The notes below the pieces were generated by a model. The model made no database searches. It worked only from the letters and a program-made list of their open reading frames with translations, and was not told where the DNA came from. A DNA stretch of 5,321 nt from JACKOD01 sp041591635 (lineage in GTDB: Bacteria > Pseudomonadota > Gammaproteobacteria > Pseudomonadales > Oleiphilaceae). Positions 1-5,321 of the stretch are shown here, one piece after another (position 1 is the first letter of the stretch; every line of letters begins with the position of its first letter). The stretch is taken from contig JBFHRO010000226.1 of NCBI GenBank assembly GCA_041591635.1, positions 1 through 5,321 of the forward strand. Direction: 5' to 3'. Made by a program: the position numbers and the translations under genes.

Positions 1-181
1 CCAAAGCAAATGCCTCGGTTAAATTGCCCTTTAACTTGTACCACTTGTTGCCCGATACCTGGGGATGCGACACATCCATACGCAGCATTTGCACATCAAG
101 ACCAAGCCGGGTAAACGCCGGATCAACAACTCGGGTAAACAGCGGTGGAGGCCCCTGGTCGCACCACGAAAGATCAATCAT
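1..181 (-). CDS. PLP-dependent D-cysteine desulfhydrase / ACC deaminase-like enzyme, N-terminal part
   Basis: This is the first 60 residues of a gene that runs off the left edge. The reading frame from the ATG at 181 gives a proline-rich opening (QGPPPLF), then HPQVSGNKWYKLKGNL at about residues 39-54. That matches the conserved lysine segment of fold-type II PLP enzymes of the D-cysteine desulfhydrase / 1-aminocyclopropane-1-carboxylate deaminase group, so K46 in GNK is the expected Schiff-base lysine. Such enzymes deaminate or desulfhydrate small amino acids in the cytoplasm; the true substrate cannot be read from this fragment. The start is uncertain. The ATG has AAGG directly against it, which is poor spacing. 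An in-frame GTG at 202, overlapping the upstream TGA as GTGA, and a TTG at 196 are alternatives. The gene follows the coiled-coil gene by 17 bases or less, so the two are probably cotranscribed. The family call is fairly secure and the function is not. Confidence 0.8.
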   Translation of the reverse strand, partial: MIDLSWCDQGPPPLFTRVVDPAFTRLGLDVQMLRMDVSHPQVSGNKWYKLKGNLTEAFAL

Positions 182-198
182 CCTTGGGCCGGGCAAAT

Positions 199-1530
199 TC
201 ACGCCAGATGCCGGTGAATACTGCAGCGATCGCTCACGCCCAGCTCAAAGTCACCAGGGGCATTCACCTTGGTTACCGGCGCCAAACAGGGCTCCCCCTT
301 ACGGGCGAGGTGAGTACATACCGGATTTTCCTGATGCTCAAGCCAGGCCCTGTATACCTCCTCGGTCACAAAGCACTTGCCGGCCACATAAGCCACGGGA
401 TTATCGGTATAGCGTTTGACATCTGAGAACGGCACTGTGACATGGCCAGCCCCCGGATGGTAAGCCACAAACACCACCTCCAGTTTTTTCAGCTTGTTAA
501 GCACGCTTTTTTCCTGGCACTCGCGCAGCATTGCCTGCGTGTCACTCAACTCTGACTCCAGCTCGTCGTACTTTTCTTTTTGATGCAGCAGGCTTTCTTC
601 AAGCTCGTCAAGGTGCTGTTTCAACATCGCTACCTCGGCCTCGCACTTCTGGCGCAGCAAGCTTTCCTTTTCGGCAGATTTGGCTTTTTTCAGTTTTTCT
701 TCCAGCACCCGAAACATGTCGGATTGCCCTGATACCTTCTCTTGCAAGTTCAAATACTGCTGATTACGTTGCAGGAGTTTTTCTTGCAGTTGCTCATTGG
801 CCAGCCGCAACCGCTCGCAGGTTTCGCGCAGATTTTGCAGTTGCGCTTTTTGCGCATGAATTTCAACGCGATACTGGTGCGATGCATCTTCGAGCGCCTT
901 CTCGCGCTGTGACGCCAGGGTGCGTATTTGCAATTCCTGATCCCGAAGCTGACGTGCGAGCTTAAGCCGCTCGGCAGCCTCGAGATGCTCGACTACCTCA
1001 TCATCGTCAAGATCGAGCGCCGAATGATCCAAGAACGATTCCGTTTTCGACTTTGCACTCAGCAAAGGAATCACCGCTTCCTCTTCGCTTTTTGCCAAAT
1101 GCAGCCGGTTCTGCTCCACAGCGCGCCGAATGGCGAGAAAGTCATTTCGCCCCTCCGCCATTTCCGGATCCCATAGTTCTTTCTGGTGCCAGTTGATGGC
1201 ACACTGACTGCGACAGGCCAGGCTGATAGGCCCTGCGCCCAGATTCGGCCCTTTTCCGGACGCCTTCAGAAGTTTTTCGAGGGGAATATTCCAGTCGGCA
1301 TCGGCACGGCCTTCCTCGTCAAAGTAGATGAGAAAGAACACCAACCCTTCAATCTTCAGTTGCGGATTGATGACGACATAAACGCAGTGGGCTTCAGTAT
1401 CTACCATGTCTGACAGGCCAGCATAACCGTCGAGCATGGCTTCAAATTCGGAAAACAGCATCTGCCGGGAAACCTTGTGGTCAGACAGAAAGAAAACCGC
1501 GTGGTGATTGCTGGTGGACGCCGCGTTCAT
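199..1530 (-). CDS. Coiled-coil protein of unknown function, 443 residues
   Basis: I do not recognise a named family. The open frame extends to 1644, but the ATG at 1530 (MNAASTSNHHAVFFLSD) is preferred: the 38 extra upstream residues read like translated intergenic DNA. The ribosome site is weak (AGAGA about 8 bases upstream). The layout is an N-terminal globular part at about residues 10-125, with hydrophobic strands (CVYVVINPQLKIEGLVFFLIYF) and a CRSQC pair (C106, C110). An acidic patch, DLDDDEVVEHLE (172-183), follows. A long Leu/Glu/Lys/Gln-rich heptad-like coiled coil spans about 178-348, and a C-terminal globular part spans about 349-443 (VVFVAYHPGAGHVTVPFSDV) with C386, C405, C415 and C436. 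There is no signal peptide or membrane segment, so it is probably cytoplasmic. There is no Walker motif, and resemblance to SMC or chromosome-partition proteins would come only from the coiled coil. It is followed at once by the PLP enzyme gene. The gene is real with high confidence; the role is unknown. Confidence 0.88.
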   Translation of the reverse strand: MNAASTSNHHAVFFLSDHKVSRQMLFSEFEAMLDGYAGLSDMVDTEAHCVYVVINPQLKIEGLVFFLIYFDEEGRADADWNIPLEKLLKASGKGPNLGAGPISLACRSQCAINWHQKELWDPEMAEGRNDFLAIRRAVEQNRLHLAKSEEEAVIPLLSAKSKTESFLDHSALDLDDDEVVEHLEAAERLKLARQLRDQELQIRTLASQREKALEDASHQYRVEIHAQKAQLQNLRETCERLRLANEQLQEKLLQRNQQYLNLQEKVSGQSDMFRVLEEKLKKAKSAEKESLLRQKCEAEVAMLKQHLDELEESLLHQKEKYDELESELSDTQAMLRECQEKSVLNKLKKLEVVFVAYHPGAGHVTVPFSDVKRYTDNPVAYVAGKCFVTEEVYRAWLEHQENPVCTHLARKGEPCLAPVTKVNAPGDFELGVSDRCSIHRHLA

Positions 1531-1569
1531 AGGGTTATCTCTGAAGTAATTCAGGACACAGTGGGTGTG

Positions 1570-1582
1570 GCAAAACTTTTGC
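1570..1582. other. 13-base palindrome, possible operator
   Basis: GCAAAACTTTTGC is a perfect inverted repeat around a single central C. It sits 40 bases upstream of the coiled-coil gene's ATG, overlapping where its promoter could be. It could bind a dimeric regulator, but an A/T-rich palindrome of this size can arise by chance and no regulator is identified. Confidence 0.25.
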
Positions 1583-1636
1583 GCAGGGGTAATTTTGGCG
1601 TAATTTGGGGTGAAAATCACTTGGGCGATGAAGAAT

Positions 1637-1670
1637 GCCGGCATGCGCTTTGTTCAAGCGCTTAACCGGC
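1637..1670. repeat. Imperfect hairpin (GCCGG / CCGGC and GCGCTT / AAGCGC)
   Basis: The outer arms GCCGG (1637-1641) and CCGGC (1666-1670) and the inner arms GCGCTT (1645-1650) and AAGCGC (1656-1661) pair around a 5-base loop, with an internal loop of 3 against 4 bases. It has 11 paired bases, mostly G/C. On neither strand is it followed by a run of T, so it is not a typical intrinsic terminator. It could be an RNA stem in the leader of the coiled-coil gene or a remnant of a repeat element. Confidence 0.4.
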
Positions 1671-1754
1671 ACCAAAAGAAATACATTAAGACAGTGCAGG
1701 CAAGGCGCAGTGTCCCCAACTGGAGCATCTCGCATTGACAGATACGAAGGACGG

Positions 1755-1782
1755 CATGGGCCTAAGCATATATGCTCCCATG
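1755..1782 (-). terminator. Bulged hairpin after wecA, possible weak or Rho-type transcript end
   Basis: Read on the minus strand, CATGGG, AGCATATATGCT, TAGG and CCCATG form a stem of six plus four base pairs with a TATA loop and a four-base bulge. AGCATATATGCT (1765-1776) is itself a perfect 12-base palindrome. It begins 42 bases past the wecA stop codon, where a 3' end stem would be expected. No T-run follows, so intrinsic termination is not supported. A 3'-end-protecting stem or a DNA operator is also possible. Confidence 0.3.
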
Positions 1783-1824
1783 AGATTAGCGTACAACCGC
1801 AAACTTATGCCATGCCGCTGCTTA

Positions 1825-2976
1825 TCATCTGAATCGGAGTAACTGTTTTCGGTCTTCTTCGTTGTGCTGGCTCGGCGCCCCTTGAGTTTCCCCGGAATTG
1901 CTGCCACTGTCCAAAAAGAAAAGCCCACTATGACCCTTAATAAATTTTGCTGCGCGCCATGCATGACTAAACACAAAATAGTAGGCCGAAAACAACGCAA
2001 TAAACAGTATGAGCATTACAAATTCAGGCACAGCATACCAATGTCCGAGCAAGCCAATCAGGCAAAACAGCGACTGGGCCAGCACCAACACAACAAGTGT
2101 CTGGTTAATCGAGAAGCCGGCCCGTTCAAAAAAATGATGCAGATGTTCGCGATCTGCCTTGAATGGCGACTGCCCGCGGCGAACACGCCGCAACATAATA
2201 CTGCAGGTGTCAATCAACGGCAGAGCAAAAATCCACAGTGCCGTCACAGGTGAAAAAGCCTGCTTATCTCCCTGAGACAGATCAATCAAAAACCAGGCAA
2301 TCGAAAACCCAAGGAACATACTGCCAGCATCACCCATAAAAATACGCGCCGACTTTCGCCCGAAAGCACGCACATTAAATAGAAGAAACGCAGTGATTAC
2401 TGCGACATACACCAGCAGTACATCTCCTACTTCGGCGGCCCCACTCATAAACGCCAAGGCCGCCATCGACACAAAAATCACTAGACTAATCGACCCGGCC
2501 AACCCATCGATACCATCCAGCATGTTCATGGCATTAATTACGCCCACCACGCAAAACACCGTAAACGGAACGGCAAACCAGCCAAGGGAAATATTACCAA
2601 AGCCCAGCAAGTCGCCCAGATCTATCAAACACACATCTGCAACAAACACCATAAGAAGCGTCGCGAGAATTTGCGCAAAAAATCGCGCCTTCACGCTCAG
2701 ATCGCGCTGGTCATCCAATACACCAACGAGCATGATAATAGCCAGCGACAACGCCAGCGCTAAAAATGACACCAGATCTGATGAAAACAGCATCCCTGAC
2801 ACAACAAGCCCAAGAAACATACCTATACCGCCGATGACAGGCACAGCTCCATCGTGAAGCTTACGCCCCCCGGGAATATCGATAAGCCCAAGTCTGCTCG
2901 AGATAGGAATAAATAGCTTTATTGAACAACAGGTTACTACAACTGCAAGAACTAACGGTAACATTTCAATCCACAT
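1825..2976 (-). CDS. wecA: WecA-type undecaprenyl-phosphate N-acetylglucosamine-1-phosphate transferase
   Basis: This 383-residue integral inner-membrane protein is near the usual length of WecA. The family moves a HexNAc-1-phosphate from its UDP-sugar to undecaprenyl phosphate, the first step of lipid-linked O-antigen or similar glycan synthesis. About ten or eleven hydrophobic segments are visible. The cytoplasmic motifs are all present in order: GGRKLHDGAVPVIGG (36-50), GVLDDQRDLSVKARF (85-99) with the D88-D89 pair that binds Mg and substrate, NAMNMLDGIDGLA (148-160), ARIFMGDAGS (210-219) with D216, LPLID (252-256), and the sugar-recognition loop REHLHHFFERAG (276-287). The tail from about 352 is polar and rich in S, Q, N and E. 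The ATG at 2976 has GGAAG five bases upstream, which favours it over Met5. It probably has its own promoter in the gap before it. The UDP-sugar could be GlcNAc, GalNAc or a 6-deoxy HexNAc (as in WbpL-type relatives), so the gene symbol is less sure than the family. Confidence 0.93.
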   Translation of the reverse strand: MWIEMLPLVLAVVVTCCSIKLFIPISSRLGLIDIPGGRKLHDGAVPVIGGIGMFLGLVVSGMLFSSDLVSFLALALSLAIIMLVGVLDDQRDLSVKARFFAQILATLLMVFVADVCLIDLGDLLGFGNISLGWFAVPFTVFCVVGVINAMNMLDGIDGLAGSISLVIFVSMAALAFMSGAAEVGDVLLVYVAVITAFLLFNVRAFGRKSARIFMGDAGSMFLGFSIAWFLIDLSQGDKQAFSPVTALWIFALPLIDTCSIMLRRVRRGQSPFKADREHLHHFFERAGFSINQTLVVLVLAQSLFCLIGLLGHWYAVPEFVMLILFIALFSAYYFVFSHAWRAAKFIKGHSGLFFLDSGSNSGETQGAPSQHNEEDRKQLLRFR

Positions 2977-2981
2977 AAGGA

Positions 2982-2986
2982 CTTCC
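2982..2986 (-). promoter_or_regulatory. Ribosome binding site of wecA
   Basis: GGAAG lies five bases before the ATG at 2976. It decides the start in favour of Met1 over the in-frame Met5, which has no comparable site. Confidence 0.7.
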
Positions 2987-3008
2987 GTGTAGGTGATTTT
3001 TTTAGAGT

Positions 3009-3037
3009 ACTATAGCTCAGTCGGCGCATTATCTCAG
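3009..3037 (-). promoter_or_regulatory. Candidate sigma70-type promoter of wecA
   Basis: On the minus strand, CTGAGA (3037-3032, four of six to TTGACA) is followed after 17 bases by TATAGT (3014-3009, five of six to TATAAT). A start about seven bases on would give a leader of roughly 25-30 bases carrying an A-run and the GGAAG ribosome site. It fits a separate wecA transcript, but it was judged by eye only. Confidence 0.4.
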
Positions 3038-3093
3038 GAAAAATTTATGATAGAAAGGCAAAATACACTCATTCGTCTCGCCAAGGGCGTTAA

Positions 3094-3131
3094 CTACAAG
3101 CTACGTAGTATACAAATCAGCCTACAAGCTA
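3094..3131. repeat. Pair of 10-base direct repeats, 28 bases apart
   Basis: CTACAAGCTA occurs at 3094-3103 and again at 3122-3131, with the short palindrome CTACGTAG overlapping the first copy (3101-3108). They lie between the glycosyltransferase stop and the candidate wecA promoter. The spacing is between two and three helical turns. They could be regulator half-sites or a chance duplication. Confidence 0.35.
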
Positions 3132-3216
3132 GCCATAGTTTCATTGAAAGCGGGCTACAGGGCGTGTTGGTGAGTGGCCAAGAGTCACCGCGTGCTCAAA
3201 CGACAGGCACAACTCG

Positions 3217-4350
3217 TCACACTGTTTTCTCTTCGTTTACCACCAATATCGCTCTTATCGATTTTAAGTACTTATCAACTACAATCCTCTCGTCGAATTT
3301 CTGTGCAACTTTTTCCCTACCCTTTTGCCCCATAAGTTGTCGCTTGGCGGGTGACATGACTACCATCTGCGCCATCTTGTCGGCTAGGTCGGCGGCATCT
3401 CGAGGTCGGCAGAGAAATCCATTTAGTCCATGATCGACCACATCGCGGCAACCTACTGCATCTGTTGTAATGATGGGGCGCGCCATGGCGGCCGCTTCCA
3501 GTAACGTACGAGGCACCCCTTCCCGGTAGGAGGGCAAAACAATACAATCAACACGTGCTATTTCATCACAAACGTTATCACTGACTCCGAGATACTGAAC
3601 TAGCCCCTCATTTACCCATTGATCGATTTGCTTGCGAGAGATGGCGGTCGGGTTTTGTACGTCTACAAAACCCAGCAATAAGTATTCTGCATTGAGTCCG
3701 CGTTGTTTCAATAGGCGCACCGCCTCTATGAACTCACCAACGCCCTTATCCCATAACATTCGCCCAATCAACATAAAGCGGATACTGGGCCCAGCAGGCA
3801 AAGGCAAAGGCAAGAACGTTTGAAGATCAATCCCTGAGCCAGGTAGTCGGTCAGCGATTGATTCGGCAACCAGACCACTTGCTGTAAATAACCGCCAATC
3901 ATCCTCATTTTGAAAGAAAACCTTACGAGATCGAAGAAATGCGAGTTTATAAAGACTCTTTACAAGACTGTTGAGCCAGCCGCTTTTAATAAAAGCTGAT
4001 CCGAGGCCTGCGACGTTATTGATGACAGGAACACCAATAGCATGGGCGGCAAGAGAGCCATAAATATTTGGTTTCACAGTGTAGCCGAGATACACATCGG
4101 GCTTTTCGATTTGCATCAGCCTGATAAAGCGGGCTAGCAGTATCAAGTCTCTTCCAGGGTGGGTGCCTTTGTTATCCATGGGCAGTGGAATGTATCGGCA
4201 GCCAAGCTCCTCAAGTCGTGATGCGTATTCATCAACAGGTGCTACTGCAACAACCTCATAGCCGTGCGCAATCAATGCCCGAATCAATCCGGAACGGAAA
4301 TTAACGAGATTCCAGGCTGTATTGAGGGTAATCATTACTTTTAAGCGCAT
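3217..4350 (-). CDS. GT4-family (GT-B fold) glycosyltransferase of a polysaccharide locus
   Basis: This is a cytoplasmic, probably membrane-associated enzyme of 377 residues, a normal length for GT4 retaining transferases. It would add a sugar from a nucleotide donor to a lipid-linked glycan. The N-terminal acceptor domain (about 1-180) shows NTAWNLVNFRSGLIRAL (10-26) and YTVKPNIYGSLAAHAIGVPVINNVAGLGSAFI (90-121), typical of this group. GSGIDL (171-176) marks the junction. The donor domain carries GRMLWDKGVGEF (196-207) and the EX7E-type motif EGVPRTLLE (E277, E285), followed by ARPIITTDAVGCRDVV. The family resembles PglA-type and O-antigen/capsule transferases, but donor, acceptor and linkage cannot be predicted. 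The frame is open to 4410, but the ATG at 4350 is chosen because GGAGGAG lies eight bases upstream and the protein then starts at MRLKVMITLN like its relatives. It overlaps the amidotransferase stop by ten bases, implying translational coupling. The ending is TGA, and no terminator is visible after it. Confidence 0.93.
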   Translation of the reverse strand: MRLKVMITLNTAWNLVNFRSGLIRALIAHGYEVVAVAPVDEYASRLEELGCRYIPLPMDNKGTHPGRDLILLARFIRLMQIEKPDVYLGYTVKPNIYGSLAAHAIGVPVINNVAGLGSAFIKSGWLNSLVKSLYKLAFLRSRKVFFQNEDDWRLFTASGLVAESIADRLPGSGIDLQTFLPLPLPAGPSIRFMLIGRMLWDKGVGEFIEAVRLLKQRGLNAEYLLLGFVDVQNPTAISRKQIDQWVNEGLVQYLGVSDNVCDEIARVDCIVLPSYREGVPRTLLEAAAMARPIITTDAVGCRDVVDHGLNGFLCRPRDAADLADKMAQMVVMSPAKRQLMGQKGREKVAQKFDERIVVDKYLKSIRAILVVNEEKTV

Positions 4351-5321
4351 CGGTGCTGCTCCTCCAGCCAGGCTTGAAACATCAGGACATTCCACAGGTG
4401 ATGCTGCCAATTACGCCGCCCAGATAGATGCTCTGCCCACTTACGCCGAATAGGTTCGGGGTTAAAAAAGCCTTCTGCACGCAACCGCGATTCAGCTAGT
4501 AGCGACTCAGCCCAATCACGCAAAGGGCCGCGCAGCCAATGATCTATAGGTACACCAAACCCCATTTTGGGACGTTCAATTAATTCACGTGGCACGTATC
4601 GGTACAGTACTTGCCTTAGTGGCCACTTGGTCACACCATTGCGCAGCTTGTAGCTCAATGGTAGTGACCAGGCAAACTCCACTACCCGATGATCAAGAAA
4701 AGGTACCCGTGTTTCCAGGCTTACACCCATAGCGGCACGATCTACCTTTACCAGAATGTCGTCAGTGAGGTAGCTGAGCATGTCCAGCGCCATCATGCGC
4801 TCCACATCATTCAAACGCCGCAGTGCAGGCAAGGTGTCGGTTAGCAGTGTGGCGGGTTCTGTTGCCTTGAGAACCACAGTTTCGGGCTCATTCCAGTGAG
4901 AAACCATGCCTCGATACAGTTCGTCCACCGATCGACTGCCCAAAAGCATGGCGCCTTTGTGCAACTTGTCGCCGAAACGAGAAAGTGACAACACTCCCCC
5001 GAGTTTTTCCCATACATTGGGTGGGACTGATGTAATCAAGCCGGCAGAGAATTGACGCAGCGGACGTGGCAGTCGGGATAACTTGCCCCACAGTTTCGCC
5101 GTCATCTGATAACGGGTATAGCCACAAAACAACTCATCCCCCGCATCGCCAGAAAGGGCGACGGTGACATGCTCACGTGCCAGTTGGCTAACCAAAAAAG
5201 TAGGAATTTGAGACGAGTCGGCAAAAGGCTCAGAGTACAAGGTGGGCAGCCGTGGAATAACGGCCATTGCCTGCTCGGGCGTGACATACAACTCGGTGTG
5301 ATCCGTACCCAGGTGTTTGGC
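4341..5321 (-). CDS. Asparagine-synthase-type glutamine amidotransferase, C-terminal part
   Basis: The last 326 residues of an AsnB-like protein are present; the frame is open to the right edge, so the start, the glutaminase domain and the SGGxDS pyrophosphate loop lie outside. Visible features, counting from the edge, are AKHLGTDHTEL (1-11), EPFADSSQIPTFLVSQLA (31-48), the nucleotide-site segment VALSGDAGDELFCGYTRY (54-71), YLTDDILVKVDRAAMGVSLETRVPFLDHRVVEFA (184-217) and the closing RPKMGFGVPIDHWLRGPLRDW (250-270). The family activates a carboxylate with ATP and transfers ammonia made from glutamine. Copies inside polysaccharide loci are thought to amidate sugar acids or modify the glycan, and coupling to the glycosyltransferase favours that role here over housekeeping asparagine synthesis. 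C66 takes the place of the first glycine in the usual LFGGY. Without the N-terminus, whether it is a full-length enzyme cannot be judged. It ends in TAA. Confidence 0.92.
   Translation of the reverse strand, partial: AKHLGTDHTELYVTPEQAMAVIPRLPTLYSEPFADSSQIPTFLVSQLAREHVTVALSGDAGDELFCGYTRYQMTAKLWGKLSRLPRPLRQFSAGLITSVPPNVWEKLGGVLSLSRFGDKLHKGAMLLGSRSVDELYRGMVSHWNEPETVVLKATEPATLLTDTLPALRRLNDVERMMALDMLSYLTDDILVKVDRAAMGVSLETRVPFLDHRVVEFAWSLPLSYKLRNGVTKWPLRQVLYRYVPRELIERPKMGFGVPIDHWLRGPLRDWAESLLAESRLRAEGFFNPEPIRRKWAEHLSGRRNWQHHLWNVLMFQAWLEEQHRCA
4359..4365 (-). promoter_or_regulatory. Ribosome binding site of the glycosyltransferase, inside the amidotransferase gene
   Basis: GGAGGAG lies eight bases before the ATG at 4350. 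It is embedded in codons for LEEQ near the C-terminus of the upstream gene, and it fixes the start against the longer frame from 4410 and the in-frame Met six codons in. Confidence 0.75.

Larger units (their letters stand above)
1531..1824. other. 294-base intergenic region, no convincing gene
   Basis: This gap lies between the wecA stop and the start of the coiled-coil gene. Short frames exist on both strands, but none has a ribosome site or family-like protein. It holds several dyads: a bulged hairpin at 1755-1782, an imperfect hairpin at 1637-1670, a 13-base palindrome GCAAAACTTTTGC at 1570-1582, and a 7-base dyad with one mismatch (GACAGTG 1690-1696 against CAGTGTC 1708-1714). A promoter for the coiled-coil gene is expected here. 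The best match I see on the minus strand is TTGCCA, 17 bases, then ATTACT, which is too poor at the -10 to call. No tRNA or T-tailed terminator was seen. Confidence 0.6.
2977..3216. other. 240-base intergenic region between the glycosyltransferase and wecA
   Basis: There is no supported gene here; the plus-strand frame that crosses it runs into the antisense of the glycosyltransferase and has no ribosome site. It contains the candidate wecA promoter, the CTACAAGCTA repeats and a small CGCC/GGCG stem (3079-3089). No hairpin with a T-run is present, so transcription from the upstream genes may read through into wecA. Confidence 0.5.

Noticed and set aside
24..426. Plus-strand open frames near the left edge
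   Set aside because: They are antisense to the PLP enzyme start and the coiled-coil gene end, have low-complexity R/P/S-rich translations and no family resemblance.
531..965. 144-codon plus-strand frame
   Set aside because: It is a shadow of the coiled-coil segment of the minus-strand gene; no ribosome site or recognisable motif.
199..1530. Assignment of the coiled-coil protein as an SMC, ParA or chromosome-partition protein
   Set aside because: No Walker A or B motif or ABC signature is visible; only the coiled coil is shared.
1531..1644. 38-residue N-terminal extension of the coiled-coil protein
   Set aside because: The extension has irregular composition with Cys and His, and the MNAAST start begins a normal cytoplasmic N-terminus; the extension also runs into the 1637-1670 hairpin.
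1535..1735. 66-codon minus-strand frame in the gap before the coiled-coil gene
   Set aside because: It spans the hairpins, has no ribosome site and shows no recognisable protein pattern; a small gene cannot be fully excluded.
2393..2857. 154-codon plus-strand frame rich in T, S, I and N
   Set aside because: It is the antisense of the hydrophobic wecA sequence, which naturally gives such a composition.
2993..3433. 146-codon plus-strand frame that covers the wecA upstream gap
   Set aside because: Its second half is antisense to the glycosyltransferase C-terminus, it has no ribosome site before the ATG, and its protein is not family-like.
1..5321. CRISPR array, tRNA, rRNA, insertion sequence or toxin-antitoxin module
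   Set aside because: No regular repeat-spacer pattern, tRNA cloverleaf, transposase or terminal inverted repeats were seen on either strand.

Overview
This window comes from the chromosome of a bacterium, most likely a gammaproteobacterium. The reasons are an enterobacterial-type WecA, moderate GC, Shine-Dalgarno-led genes and protein style; no marker gene fixes the genus. It appears to cover one flank of a cell-surface polysaccharide locus (O-antigen or exopolysaccharide), where pathway genes meet ordinary chromosomal genes. All five supported genes lie on the minus strand, so transcription runs from the right edge to the left edge.

Reading in the direction of transcription: (1) 5321-4341 is the C-terminal 326 residues of an asparagine-synthase-type amidotransferase, whose N-terminal part lies beyond the right edge. 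(2) 4350-3217 is a complete GT4-type glycosyltransferase. It starts inside the last codons of the amidotransferase (10-base overlap) behind a strong GGAGGAG ribosome site. (3) A 240-base gap (3216-2977) holds a candidate sigma70-type promoter and a pair of 10-base direct repeats. (4) 2976-1825 is a complete WecA-type polyprenyl-phosphate N-acetylhexosamine-1-phosphate transferase. (5) A 294-base gap (1824-1531) has several dyad symmetries and no convincing gene. (6) 1530-199 is a 443-residue protein of unknown function with a long central coiled coil between two globular ends. (7) From 181 (or 202) to the left edge is the start of a PLP-dependent enzyme of the D-cysteine desulfhydrase / ACC deaminase type.

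The first three proteins fit one pathway. WecA would load the first sugar phosphate onto undecaprenyl phosphate at the membrane, the GT4 enzyme would extend the lipid-linked glycan on the cytoplasmic face, and the amidotransferase may amidate a sugar acid of the repeat unit. The coiled-coil protein and the PLP enzyme are probably the conserved flank, not part of the sugar pathway. Nothing here is a clear new system. The least explained items are the coiled-coil protein and the dyad-rich gap before it.
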